Positions 50,515 to 59,631 of a stretch of DNA of 64,000 bases are shown piece after piece. The stretch is from Paenibacillus dokdonensis. Its GTDB lineage: Bacteria > Bacillota > Bacilli > Paenibacillales > Paenibacillaceae. Every line of letters starts with the position of its first letter. Position 1 is the first letter of the stretch. The position numbers and the translations under genes are program-made. The notes beneath the pieces are model-generated. The model worked only from the letters and a program-made list of their open reading frames with translations, did not search any database and was not told where the DNA came from. The stretch spans positions 2,093,929 to 2,157,928 of the forward strand of contig NZ_STGQ01000001.1 of assembly GCF_004916975.1 (NCBI RefSeq), read 5' to 3'.

Positions 50515-52271
50515 CAACCAAAGCATACACCAAGGACTACCCCAGGCCGCAATTCGTACGCGAGAATTGGCTAAACTTGAACGGGGAGTGGAGCTTCCGC
50601 TTCGATGACCGAAATCAAGGGGAGACGGAGAAGTGGCAGGAGAAGTTTGATGGAACGCATACGATTACCGTACCCTTTTCTTACGAGACGCAGGCGAGCG
50701 GGATCGGAATTGAAGAATTCCACCCGCAGGTCTGGTACCGCAAATCGGTTCATATCCCGAAAGAAGCCGATGGCAAACGGACGATATTGCATTTCCAAGC
50801 AGTCGATTATGTGGCCAAGGTATGGGTAAATGGAGCGATGGTCGGTTCTCACCAAGGCGGCTATTCGGCTTTTTCCTTCGATATTACCCCTTATCTGGTA
50901 TTCGGAGCTGATAATCATATCACGGTGAAAGCGGAGGACAGCAGCAGCTGCACTCAACCGCGAGGCAAACAGCGTTGGACGAAGGATAATTTTGAATGCT
51001 TTTATGTCCAGACGACCGGGATATGGCAAACCGTATGGTTGGAATACGTGGAGGAGCAGAGCCTTGATGCGGTGAAAATAACACCGGATATCGACCGCTC
51101 GATCGTCCGCTTCGATTATCAGGTAAGCGGGGTAGAGGCGGCTGGCGATTTGAGGCTGGAAGCTATCGTTACTTTGAAGGGCAAGCCGGTAAAACGGGTC
51201 AGTCTGTTCATTGACCGCCCGTGTCTGACGGTCGAGGTCGATTTGATCCATGAGGCGAACGGACCTTGGAAGAAATCTCTCTGGTCGCCGCAGAATCCAA
51301 ACTTATATGACGTGGAATTTGTGCTGTACTCGGATGATCAAGTCAAAGACAGGGTATTTTCCTATTTCGGGATGAGAAAGATCTCGATTGAAAAAGGGAA
51401 GGTTCTCCTGAACAATGCACCGATTTATCAGAGATTGATTTTGGATCAGGGGTACTGGACGGAGAGCCATTTAACTCCGCCGAATGAAGAAGCCCTTATA
51501 GAGGATATCGACAAAATTATGGAGATGGGCTATAACGGCGTGCGCAAGCATATGAAAATCGAAGATGCCCGTTTTCTCTATTGGTGCGACGTAAAAGGCC
51601 TGCTGGTATGGTCCGAAATGGCAGCAACTTTCGAATTTCATGATCGTGCAGTCGATGCATTTACGAAGGAATGGCTGGAGATCATCCAGCAGCAGTATAA
51701 CCATCCAAGCATAATCACATGGGTTCCGTTTAATGAGTCATGGGGAATAGCGTCCATCTTACATGATCAGAGACAGCAGAAATTTACCGAGGGGATTTAT
51801 CATTTGACGAAATCGATCGATCCGTACCGCCCGGTGATCACGAATGATGGCTGGGAGCACACCGTTTCCGATATTCTGACGCTGCATGATTACGTCGAGA
51901 CCGGGGACGGATTCTTGAAGCGATATTCGAATATCGAGGCCATCTTAAATAAAGATACCACCTGCAATCATTGGAAGTATGCTTTTGCCGACGGGTACGA
52001 ATACCGGGGACAGCCCATTATGGTGACTGAATTCGGTGGGATTGCTTATCAATCGGACAAAGGCTGGGGTTACGGCCATCAAGTGACTTCAGATGAGGAT
52101 TTCCTGAATCGGTTCGAAGGTCTAACCCGGGCGATCAAAAGCGTGGAACATATTTGCGGTTACTGTTACACGCAGGTTACCGACGTTCAACAGGAAATCA
52201 ATGGCCTTCTGACGGAAGACCGCAAACCGAAAATCCCATTGGATAAAATTAAAGCGATTAATTTAGCATAA
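50511..52271 (+). CDS. GH2-family glycosidase
   Basis: 586 residues in the GH2 layout: jelly-roll domain (about 10-180, NLNGEWSFRFDD), immunoglobulin-like domain (about 185-285), and barrel. The acid/base is Glu409 in WVPFNESWGI and the nucleophile Glu507 in MVTEFGGIAYQ. Cytosolic, with no signal peptide. Family members are beta-galactosidases, beta-glucuronidases, mannosidases and arabinosidases; the small size lacks the C-terminal domains of LacZ. Coupled to the GH51 gene, it probably finishes degradation of an arabinose-decorated oligosaccharide such as arabinogalactan. Confidence 0.87.
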   Translation: MTTKAYTKDYPRPQFVRENWLNLNGEWSFRFDDRNQGETEKWQEKFDGTHTITVPFSYETQASGIGIEEFHPQVWYRKSVHIPKEADGKRTILHFQAVDYVAKVWVNGAMVGSHQGGYSAFSFDITPYLVFGADNHITVKAEDSSSCTQPRGKQRWTKDNFECFYVQTTGIWQTVWLEYVEEQSLDAVKITPDIDRSIVRFDYQVSGVEAAGDLRLEAIVTLKGKPVKRVSLFIDRPCLTVEVDLIHEANGPWKKSLWSPQNPNLYDVEFVLYSDDQVKDRVFSYFGMRKISIEKGKVLLNNAPIYQRLILDQGYWTESHLTPPNEEALIEDIDKIMEMGYNGVRKHMKIEDARFLYWCDVKGLLVWSEMAATFEFHDRAVDAFTKEWLEIIQQQYNHPSIITWVPFNESWGIASILHDQRQQKFTEGIYHLTKSIDPYRPVITNDGWEHTVSDILTLHDYVETGDGFLKRYSNIEAILNKDTTCNHWKYAFADGYEYRGQPIMVTEFGGIAYQSDKGWGYGHQVTSDEDFLNRFEGLTRAIKSVEHICGYCYTQVTDVQQEINGLLTEDRKPKIPLDKIKAINLA

Positions 52272-52283
52272 GTGAACGCGCAA

Positions 52284-52330
52284 ACAACAAGAGCCAAGCA
52301 GCTTCGTCAGCTGATGGCTCTTGTTGTTTT
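52284..52330. terminator. Bidirectional terminator
   Basis: Perfect 13-bp stem ACAACAAGAGCCA (52284-52296) / TGGCTCTTGTTGT (52315-52327) followed by T. It ends the arabinoside operon and, in reverse, the catalase gene. Confidence 0.9.
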
Positions 52331-52360
52331 TATCGGAAATCAGAGGTTGTTTATGGCATC

Positions 52361-53830
52361 CTATTCCTTTTTGTTCATTTTAAGTTGCTTAGCAACCTTT
52401 TCTCCCAGTTCCGCAGATGCGTTGGTTAAATAGTCCAAGACAATGCTTTGTGTTTCATGAGAAATGCCTGCAAGATCTGCTGAAAGATTATCTACCAAGT
52501 GATCCTGCTGCATAGGAGACAGAGCGCGATAAAATTGGCCGGCTTGTGTAAAATTATCCGGTTTAGCTAGGTCGGTACGCTCGAGATCTCCCTCCACAAA
52601 TCTCCCGTTGCCGCTGGTCACCAGGGATGCAGGTGACCAATCTTCCTGATGGTTGACAGGAATTTTGCGGAATTCCGGCCCCAATCGTCGGCGCTGTGAA
52701 TCCCAGTATATATTGGCGCGTCCCTGAAGCATCTTATCATCCGATAACTCGGCCCCATCCAAGAGATTGGACGGTGAAAAGGCTATTTTTTCCACCTGTT
52801 CCATATAGTTATCCGGATTAATGTTCAATACCAACCGGCCAACCGGCAGCAAAGGGTATTGCTGTTCATCCCAGACTTTGGTATCATCCAGCGGGTCGAA
52901 GGGAAGAGTGGCAGCGTCATCTGGGTTCATCAGCTGCACGTAAAGCCCGTAATCCACCGTCTTTCCGGCTGCAATGGTATCATATAAATCCTTGCCTGCA
53001 ATATCCGGATTCTCACCAGCTAACCGGGCAGCCTCGTGACGATCAATATACTGCTCGCCGGCAAAAGGCATCCAATGGTATTTAATATAGGTGCGAACAC
53101 CTCGCGCATTCCTCCAGACATAAGTGTTTACACTATGACCCTTCATGTGGCGGAGGCTTTTTACCGTGCCTACGTCAGAGTAGAGCCAGACCAGAAAATG
53201 AGTTGATTCCGGCGCCCTGGCTACAAAGCTCCAGAAGCGTTCGGGATCGATCAGGTTATTTTTCGGTGAGGGAAGAAAGGCTTTGATGGACTCCGGAAAA
53301 CGTATGGCATCCCGCACAGAAAACACGGGGATATGGTTGCAGACCAGATCAAAAATGCCTTCTTCCGTATAAAATTTGGTGGAAAATCCTCGCACATTAC
53401 GAGATGTATCCGGGGTACCTTTATTGCTTACTGCAAGCGAAAACCTCACAGTGACGGGGACCTGCTGACCGGGATTTTGCAGAAAAGAAAGCTTCGTAAA
53501 TTCAGTCATGGAATGAATGGTCTGAAAGTAACCGAAAGCTCCAAAGCCTTTCACGTGCACCGGCCTTTCGATAATTTTTGTATGAACAAAGGTTTCCAGA
53601 GTTTCGTGCAAAATATTATCCTGTTCCAGAACAGGGCCTCTTTGGCCTACCGTTTGTGAATGTAGAGCTGCCGGAATATCTTCCGCCCATTGTGATGAGT
53701 GATTTTCCCTGAGGGATACATCGTTCTGCGCATCTTGTCCAGAAGATCCCGTAGGGACTATTTCCTTTGCCTGGTTTTCGGTTTCCGGTACATGATCATA
53801 ATGGTTTCCTTTAATCTTGTTTTCTTTCAT
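52361..53830 (-). CDS. Variant haem catalase
   Basis: About 489 residues, a clade of monofunctional catalases that is divergent in its active-site wording. The distal His is in ERPVHVKGFGAFGYF (usual: ERVVHAKGxGAxG), the distal Asn in DLVCNHIPVFSVRDAIRFPE, and the proximal haem Tyr in RANIYWDSQRRRLG (usual: RxFxYxDxxRxR). All key residues remain. GGAGGG on the minus strand places the start at 53830 or 53833; a longer frame to 53857 lacks a site. Product removes hydrogen peroxide; resemblance to spore-type KatX is possible. Confidence 0.85.
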   Translation of the reverse strand: MKENKIKGNHYDHVPETENQAKEIVPTGSSGQDAQNDVSLRENHSSQWAEDIPAALHSQTVGQRGPVLEQDNILHETLETFVHTKIIERPVHVKGFGAFGYFQTIHSMTEFTKLSFLQNPGQQVPVTVRFSLAVSNKGTPDTSRNVRGFSTKFYTEEGIFDLVCNHIPVFSVRDAIRFPESIKAFLPSPKNNLIDPERFWSFVARAPESTHFLVWLYSDVGTVKSLRHMKGHSVNTYVWRNARGVRTYIKYHWMPFAGEQYIDRHEAARLAGENPDIAGKDLYDTIAAGKTVDYGLYVQLMNPDDAATLPFDPLDDTKVWDEQQYPLLPVGRLVLNINPDNYMEQVEKIAFSPSNLLDGAELSDDKMLQGRANIYWDSQRRRLGPEFRKIPVNHQEDWSPASLVTSGNGRFVEGDLERTDLAKPDNFTQAGQFYRALSPMQQDHLVDNLSADLAGISHETQSIVLDYLTNASAELGEKVAKQLKMNKKE

Positions 53831-53938
53831 CATCGCCCTCCAATTTCTATGAATCAATCCTCTCTGATAATATTATTTATGCTGGGTTCCAATGAAATTA
53901 TTACTATATTTGATTCTTTCGGAGAGCAGAAAATACAC

Positions 53939-53972
53939 CCTAATGTAGCATAATATCTTATGCTACATTAGG
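53939..53972. terminator. Long perfect hairpin between MFS and catalase genes
   Basis: CCTAATGTAGCATAA (53939-53953) / TTATGCTACATTAGG (53958-53972), 15 bp with a 4-base loop. It directly follows the MFS stop codon on the minus strand but has only a modest T run, so it may be a terminator or a processing/stability element. Confidence 0.65.
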
Positions 53973-53980
53973 TCCTAGAA

Positions 53981-55252
53981 TCAATGAAGATGCCGGGTCA
54001 ATGACCAAAATAGAAGAGCCACAGTACTTACCATTGCACCTAGCAAGCAGACTCCATTCCATCCGAAGTGTTCATAGATACTGGTAGATGCGATTGACCC
54101 GGTGGCGCTGCCTATCGAATAGAAAATCATATAACCGGCAGTAAGCCTACTGCGTGCCTCAGGGCGCACAGTAAAGATCATGCTCTGATTAGTGACATGA
54201 ACGGCTTGTACCGCGAGATCAAGTAGGACAATACCAACAATTAATGCGAGAAGTGAGTGGTTGGTATAGCTAATTGGCAACCATGAGACTAGTAACAAAA
54301 TCAACGCCACACCGGTGGTCCTCTGCCCTAAACCTCGATCGGCAAGCCGACCTGCTCGCGCTGCCGCTAAGGCTCCAGTAACTCCGGCTAGACCAAAAGC
54401 CCCAATAGCAGTATGCGAAAGAGAATATGGCGGGGCACTGAGAGGCAGTACAAGGGAAGTCCATAATATGCTGAAAGCGGTAAAAATCATCAGTGCCAGA
54501 ACAGCACGGATACGCAGGATTCGTTCTTGTACAAACAACATGAGGATCGATCGAAGCAACGATATGTAGGAAAATGACTCCCTTTTGTGATCATAATGCG
54601 GTAGCACACGAAACAATATGCCTGCCATGATTAGCGTAAATACTGCTGAAACAAGATAGACATAGCGCCAACCTGCTAAATCCGTCAATACGCCAGCGAA
54701 AGTACGTGCAAGCAGAATGCCTATTACAATTCCGCTTGTCACCAAACCGACGATACGTCCACGGTCGGATGAAGCAGACAGAGCCGCCGCGAACGCAACA
54801 AGCGCCTGTGTCACTACAGCGAGCAGTCCAACCGTTGCTATTCCTATGAATAACACCGTGCTATTGGGAGCGGTCCCAACCACAATCAGAGCCAGCACAG
54901 ATAGAATCATCTGAATAACGATCAGCCGACGTCGGTTAAAAAAATCTCCGAGGGGCACCAGCAGTAAAAGTCCCAGCGCATAACATACTTGCGTGATTGT
55001 AATAACAATGCCAATGGATGATTGAGTAATACCGAATTCGCTCGAAAGAGCGTCCAGCAAGGGTTGCGCGTAATATATGTTGGCGACAGCGAGTCCGCAG
55101 GCGATTGCAAACACGAGGGCCACATTTCGAGACATCGGAGAGACAGGAACTGATACTGATTCAGTTTCTATTTGTGTTTCTTGATCCATTGCTACTTCTA
55201 TACCGGCATAATCTCCTGTATTGGCTTCCGTCTTTTCAATGAACTTCTCCAT
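53981..55252 (-). CDS. MFS drug/sugar efflux transporter
   Basis: 423 residues, 12 predicted transmembrane helices after a 40-residue acidic N-terminal tail. The loop 2-3 signature is LVPLGDFFNRRRLIV, and the start IACGLAVANIYYAQPLLDAL is typical of the AraJ/YwfA-like DHA1 group. AAGGAG is 14 bases from the start codon; an in-frame ATG at residue 22 is an alternative. Divergent from a TetR gene whose presumed operator occurs before both genes, so it is probably an inducible exporter. Confidence 0.88.
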   Translation of the reverse strand: MEKFIEKTEANTGDYAGIEVAMDQETQIETESVSVPVSPMSRNVALVFAIACGLAVANIYYAQPLLDALSSEFGITQSSIGIVITITQVCYALGLLLLVPLGDFFNRRRLIVIQMILSVLALIVVGTAPNSTVLFIGIATVGLLAVVTQALVAFAAALSASSDRGRIVGLVTSGIVIGILLARTFAGVLTDLAGWRYVYLVSAVFTLIMAGILFRVLPHYDHKRESFSYISLLRSILMLFVQERILRIRAVLALMIFTAFSILWTSLVLPLSAPPYSLSHTAIGAFGLAGVTGALAAARAGRLADRGLGQRTTGVALILLLVSWLPISYTNHSLLALIVGIVLLDLAVQAVHVTNQSMIFTVRPEARSRLTAGYMIFYSIGSATGSIASTSIYEHFGWNGVCLLGAMVSTVALLFWSLTRHLH

Positions 55253-55298
55253 ATTACAGATAACAACTCCTTGGATTTCCGATTTATAGTTATTATAA

Positions 55299-55359
55299 CG
55301 TACCGATCAGTATGTTATAATTATGGTTAAATATAACCCTGAAAAAATTGAACTGTCAA
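55299..55359 (-). promoter_or_regulatory. MFS promoter with TetR operator
   Basis: On the minus strand TTGACA (55354-55359) and TTATAT (55331-55336) have a 17-bp spacer. CGTACCGATCAGTATG at 55299-55314 lies just downstream of the predicted start and matches 13 of 16 positions of the palindrome before the TetR gene. Confidence 0.65.
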
Positions 55360-55452
55360 GAGACAGGTATACAGAAATTGTTGATATCTTATAATATGAA
55401 TACCCTTATATTATTGCTTGTTGATATCAATGAGCTATATAAATTAACTGCC

Positions 55453-55502
55453 TTGACAGAATGACTTTCAATAAATAAGATAATACCATACCGATAGGTA
55501 TG
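55453..55502 (+). promoter_or_regulatory. tetR promoter with operator
   Basis: TTGACA (55453-55458), 17 bases, TAAGAT (55476-55481). The operator CATACC-GATA-GGTATG (55487-55502) has perfect 6-bp arms and covers the predicted start, fitting autorepression. Confidence 0.7.
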
Positions 55503-55520
55503 ATATTAGGAGGTAATGTT

Positions 55521-56102
55521 ATGGTCCGACCACGTGAATTTGATGAGGAAAAGGCATTGGATGCGGCTATGCAAATATTTTGGGAAAAGGGGTTCGAAGC
55601 TACCTCTTTAAGCGATTTGACGTTAAGAATGGGTATTCAGCGACCAAGTATATACTCAGCCTTTGGAGATAAAAAGGAACTGTTTGAAGCTGCATTGAGG
55701 AAATATACGCGTTCTCATTCTGCTTATGTCCGTACCAGCCTTCAAAACAATTCTTCTGTTAAGGAAGGATTCCGTGCCTTTTTTGAAAATATGGTAGCAA
55801 ATGAATATGAAAAAGGTCCAAATCGTGGATGCTTTTGCATCAATACGATGGTAGAACTATCGCCTCATGATGAGAAATTTGAAGTCCTGACAAGGGAACA
55901 CGAGATGTATCTTTCGGTAATATTTCAAGAAACGATTGAACGAGGTGTGCAATCAGGGGAACTTGATGCCGATTTAAATACAAAGGGTTTAGCACAGACA
56001 ATAGTCGTATCGCTAATAGGGCTTACCGTGATCATGAAATCTCGTCCCGAACGATCATTTGTTGATAATTCTGTTGAAGTAATACTCTCATTACTTAAGT
56101 AG
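55521..56102 (+). CDS. TetR-family repressor
   Basis: 193 residues. N-terminal helix-turn-helix: ALDAAMQIFWEKGFEATSLS, MGIQRPSIYSAFGDKKELFE. C-terminal ligand domain of the TetR_C_16/AcrR-like type (RGCFCINTMVELSPHDE contains two closely spaced Cys, C-F-C, that could be redox sensitive). AGGAGGT at 55508-55514 fixes ATG 55521. Divergent from the MFS exporter and probably its repressor. Confidence 0.9.
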   Translation: MVRPREFDEEKALDAAMQIFWEKGFEATSLSDLTLRMGIQRPSIYSAFGDKKELFEAALRKYTRSHSAYVRTSLQNNSSVKEGFRAFFENMVANEYEKGPNRGCFCINTMVELSPHDEKFEVLTREHEMYLSVIFQETIERGVQSGELDADLNTKGLAQTIVVSLIGLTVIMKSRPERSFVDNSVEVILSLLK

Positions 56103-56184
56103 AATCAACAGAACAAGGAGAACAGAAGGAAAGGCTCTTTATAAGCTATCAAACGAATGATACCCCCGCGATATTAAGCTTCGA

Positions 56185-58080
56185 TCAAGAACCTTCGTAT
56201 TTTTTTCTATAGTGACTAAGTGTAAGAAGCGGCCAGATGTACCGGTAGCTGTGATAATGAGAATAAAAGTTTCCTGGAAGGCCAGCACCCGTTGGATATG
56301 TGGACTTCCAATCGTCTTCGTGCAAAGATGTGATCAGTCTAAGGATTCCTTGATCTACCGCTGGTGTAGCCTGCTGCTGAACAGAAATAAGAGCATCAAG
56401 TGCCCAGGCCGTTTGGGAAGGTGTGCTTTCCATTAGTGGTACATAACGCATAAGCCGGTCACTTTGACAGGATTCTCCCCACCCTCCGTCCAGATTCTGT
56501 ATGCTTAAGAGCCACTCGGCTCCTTTTTGCAGCGCTTCATGGCTTGCGGGAAGGCCCGTAGCCCGTAAACCTGTTAATGCAGCCCAAGTACCATAGATAT
56601 AACAAACGCCCCATCTTCCATACCATGATCCGTCCTTCTCCTGGTGTTGGATCAACCATTTTCTTCCCCTTTTGATGAATTCATGCCGCGCATCAAGCCC
56701 GGCAAAGTTTCCAAGATACTCCAAGGTGCGACCGGTAAGATCCGCCTCCGAAGGATCGATGGCAGCGGATTTGGCACCGTCGATCGCAAGCCAAGTGAGC
56801 ATTTCTTTGTTGGTGTTTTTTTCGAATGCCGGCCAGCCTCCGTCTTTATTTTGCATGGTCAAAACCCAGTTCAGTCCACGATTCCACGATTCCTGATATG
56901 TTGGGGAGGTATTCGACAAGCTTTGGATAGCTCGTAAAGCTGCGGTGGTATCATCTACATCAGGATTGATCGTATTCGACTCGGAAAACCCCCATCCACC
57001 GGGTACCGTATTCTGATTATGAATGCTCCAATCGGCAATTTTATGCTGCTGTCTGGACAACAGATACGAGCCAGCACGCCGTATCGACACATGTTCATCG
57101 GCAATCCCCGCCTCTTGCAAAGCATATGCGATTAGAGCCGTATCCCACACGGTAGAGGGAGAATTCTGCATCGTTGTTTTACCTTCAGAACGGCACTGCA
57201 TCGCGGTGGTCCCTTGAATAGCTTGCGTGATGATGGGGTGCTGTTGATCATAGTCCATAGCCAGCAAAGCCAAAATCATGAGGATCGTACTACTGGCGTA
57301 GCTGTAAAGGGTACCGTCGGATTCGATCCGCTGGAGCAAGAATTGTTCCGCTTTGGTACTGGCGGCTTCATGAATATACCGTGGTGTACCAAGAAGCCTG
57401 CTTAGACCTATTTGGATGTCGTCCTGCATCTCCTGATATCCCCGGGGGAGAGGCTCATCATCCACGTCCAGACGCGGATCCTTGAGATCGGACAAGTCAG
57501 GGGCATGAGCTGTTGTGATCGAAAAACGCCGATCTGCCATGATGAGCATAGGAGTGAGGTGTACTCTTGAGTAGCCGGAAAACTCAAAAAAGTTGATGGG
57601 GAAATAGTTGGGGAACAGTAGTACTTCCAGTGGGATCGACGTGATCGACAAGGGCCATTTTCTTTGGCCTGTAGCGGCGAGGATAACCTTTGTCAAAATA
57701 CTGGTGACCTTTCCAAGACCGCCTTTGGACCGAATATAATGTTTGGCCCGCCGAATCGGCTCGTCCGTTACCACACTGTACCCGGAGTAGAGCAGGCCGT
57801 AATAGGCTTCAACCGTCGCGGATAAGTTCCCTTCCTCTTCATCAGGATATAATGCCCAGAAGCCACCCTGCTGCTGCCTGTCAAGGATTCGATCATGCAG
57901 CTTTCTGATGAGAGGTTCGTTTTGTACGTTCAATACTCGAAAGAGAATGATGACATATGCATCGATAACGATCCCGTTTTCAAAACAAAAATGCCAGGAC
58001 CCGTCTTGCTGCTGCTTCTCAATCAGGAATGCCGTCAGCCGCCCGATTTCCTCATCTACTGTACTCAGTATTTTGCCCAT
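56185..58080 (-). CDS. sqhC: Sporulenol-type terpene cyclase (SqhC)
   Basis: 631-residue class II terpene cyclase, almost the length of B. subtilis SqhC (632), which cyclises tetraprenyl-beta-curcumene to sporulenol in spores and can also accept squalene. The protonating DxDD motif is Asp374-Val-Asp376-Asp377 (NPDVDDTTAAL). QW repeats are visible as QQQDGSW, QNKDGGW, HQEKDGSW and QNLDGGW. GGAGG precedes the start. Monocistronic; an IS element sits about 200 bases upstream and may affect its promoter. Squalene-hopene cyclase is the close alternative. Confidence 0.9.
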   Translation of the reverse strand: MGKILSTVDEEIGRLTAFLIEKQQQDGSWHFCFENGIVIDAYVIILFRVLNVQNEPLIRKLHDRILDRQQQGGFWALYPDEEEGNLSATVEAYYGLLYSGYSVVTDEPIRRAKHYIRSKGGLGKVTSILTKVILAATGQRKWPLSITSIPLEVLLFPNYFPINFFEFSGYSRVHLTPMLIMADRRFSITTAHAPDLSDLKDPRLDVDDEPLPRGYQEMQDDIQIGLSRLLGTPRYIHEAASTKAEQFLLQRIESDGTLYSYASSTILMILALLAMDYDQQHPIITQAIQGTTAMQCRSEGKTTMQNSPSTVWDTALIAYALQEAGIADEHVSIRRAGSYLLSRQQHKIADWSIHNQNTVPGGWGFSESNTINPDVDDTTAALRAIQSLSNTSPTYQESWNRGLNWVLTMQNKDGGWPAFEKNTNKEMLTWLAIDGAKSAAIDPSEADLTGRTLEYLGNFAGLDARHEFIKRGRKWLIQHQEKDGSWYGRWGVCYIYGTWAALTGLRATGLPASHEALQKGAEWLLSIQNLDGGWGESCQSDRLMRYVPLMESTPSQTAWALDALISVQQQATPAVDQGILRLITSLHEDDWKSTYPTGAGLPGNFYSHYHSYRYIWPLLTLSHYRKKYEGS

Positions 58081-58301
58081 TCCGCGGGTACCTCCGAAGT
58101 TTGTCTTTTTTAGTATTTTATGATGGTGGAGAAGGGGAAATGAGGGGTGTTTTTGAACGCATTCTCATAAGTATGAACGAAGACAGTGCAGAAATTATTA
58201 AGAAGGATGTGGTCCTTTTTACATGATATGTTATTTTGTCATGTGACAAAGTGATGACTGTAGTCACTATTTTGCAGAAAGGTTGGATTGTCAACAGTAA
58301 A

Positions 58302-59096
58302 TCAGACAACTTTTTTAAGGGCTTCTTGGCGATACTGAACAGGAGTCATATAACCTAATGTCCCATGAATACGATGCTTGTTGAACCAATTAACGTAATC
58401 GTATAATTCCAGTTCCAGATGACGAAGACTTTGGAAGTTCATCTGGTTCACGAACTCTGTTTTCATGATTTTGTAGGTAGCTTCGGCTACAGCGTTATCG
58501 TATGGACAGCCTTTCGCACTTAGAGATCTGCCGATCTCAAACGTCCCCAGAAGCTCGTCTATCTTTTGATTTTTAAACTCGCTGCCGCGGTCCGTATGAA
58601 ACCACTGAATCTGACGTAAATCTCCCTGGACGTTCGCAAAAGCGCGGGAAATCAGAGCAGCGTCTTTATTCGTACCTGCACTATGGCCAATGATCTCTCG
58701 ATTGAACAAGTCGAGCAGCACACATATGTAATGCCATCGGTTCTGAACCTTCACATAAGTCAGATCGCTGACAACGAAGCGCTTTGCTTCCTCCTGCTCG
58801 AACTCACGGTCCAGAACATTCCCTGTCGTTGCTTCATTAGAAGCGGTTTTATGGGGCTTATATTGAGCCACAGTGTAGGTGGAAACTAGCCCTTGCTCTT
58901 TCATAATCCGCCCAATTCTACGTCTGGAAACGACGAATCCGCGTTCTTGGAGCTTGACCTTGATCTTTCGTGTACCGTAAGCTTTTCGATTGTTGTGGAA
59001 TATCTCAAGAATCGCTTCGGTTATATCGTCTTCGTTCGGTTGTTCTTTCGCGTCATAGTAAAACGTACTTCTTGCGATTTGCAGGACGTCGCACAT
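58302..59096 (-). CDS. IS3-family transposase OrfB (DDE integrase)
   Basis: Catalytic part of the transposase: Asp in RFVVSDLTYVKV, Asp in IQWFHTDRGSEFKNQ, Glu in PYDNAVAEATYKIMKTEF. The frame extends upstream of the ATG in the -1 register from the end of orfA (VAIIQNNLDKYSVSAMCDVL), indicating production as an OrfAB fusion by frameshifting at the AAAG before the orfA stop. The last codons lie within the left inverted repeat region. Intact. Confidence 0.88.
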   Translation of the reverse strand: MCDVLQIARSTFYYDAKEQPNEDDITEAILEIFHNNRKAYGTRKIKVKLQERGFVVSRRRIGRIMKEQGLVSTYTVAQYKPHKTASNEATTGNVLDREFEQEEAKRFVVSDLTYVKVQNRWHYICVLLDLFNREIIGHSAGTNKDAALISRAFANVQGDLRQIQWFHTDRGSEFKNQKIDELLGTFEIGRSLSAKGCPYDNAVAEATYKIMKTEFVNQMNFQSLRHLELELYDYVNWFNKHRIHGTLGYMTPVQYRQEALKKVV

Positions 59097-59137
59097 TGCT
59101 GATACCGAGTATTTATCGAGGTTGTTCTGGATGATAG

Positions 59138-59422
59138 CTACTTTCGTCCCATGATCAGCGCGGCTTGCTTTAAAATATCCACCTCCATTTTCAGACGTTG
59201 GTTCTCTTTTCGTAATGCAATTAACTCGTTTTCTTCTGACGAGCGATTGTCCTTCTCCTTGAAGGAGCCCGTTGTCTGAGCTTGTTTGATCCAGCGGTCT
59301 AAAGCAGAGGCTGTGAGATCATATTCCTCCACAATGGCTGCTCTGGATTTCCCATTTTCATAGAGTTCCACCAGTTGCTTTTTGAATGCTGAGGTAAAGG
59401 TACGTCGTTCTTGTTTTGGCAT
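59138..59422 (-). CDS. IS3-family transposase OrfA
   Basis: 94 residues: HTH_Tnp_1 fold (RRTFTSAFKKQLVELYENGK, YDLTASALDRWIKQAQTTGS) and a heptad-like coiled coil (ENELIALRKENQRLKMEVDI). Ends GRK-stop, with orfB continuing in the -1 frame at the same point. Ribosome binding site GGAG seen upstream on the minus strand. Confidence 0.88.
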   Translation of the reverse strand: MPKQERRTFTSAFKKQLVELYENGKSRAAIVEEYDLTASALDRWIKQAQTTGSFKEKDNRSSEENELIALRKENQRLKMEVDILKQAALIMGRK

Positions 59423-59631
59423 TGTAGAGTTCCGCTCCTTAATGATGATAGGTTTATTCTACAAGCCCTTATTTTTTCTGTCCAACTAAGTGTAGACGAT
59501 CCAGGTAATCAATTATGCTGAATAGAGGCGGCTGCCCTCGACAAGAAGCAGTCGTATGAATCGAAAAGCGATTCGGCTTGTAGCTAAAGGACGGCTTCGT
59601 GCGATATTCGAGTTCATAATATAAGAAGAGG

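Larger units (their letters stand above)
58284..59503 (-). mobile_element. Complete IS3-family element with 3-bp target duplication
   Basis: 1220 bp. The inverted repeats read TGGATTGTCAACAGT at the left and, on the reverse strand, TGGATCGTCTACACT at the right, both followed by GACA. GGT flanks both ends (58281-58283 and 59504-59506). It contains orfA and orfB on the minus strand. It is a different subgroup from the IS at 17744. Confidence 0.85.

Noticed and set aside
50571..51251. 226-residue minus-strand frame inside the GH2 gene
   Set aside because: Antisense shadow; the plus-strand GH2 domains are unambiguous and continuous.
59504..59631. Possible gene remnant between the IS and the SLH gene
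   Set aside because: Some frames look weakly protein-like, but none has a start, a ribosome binding site or a recognisable family.
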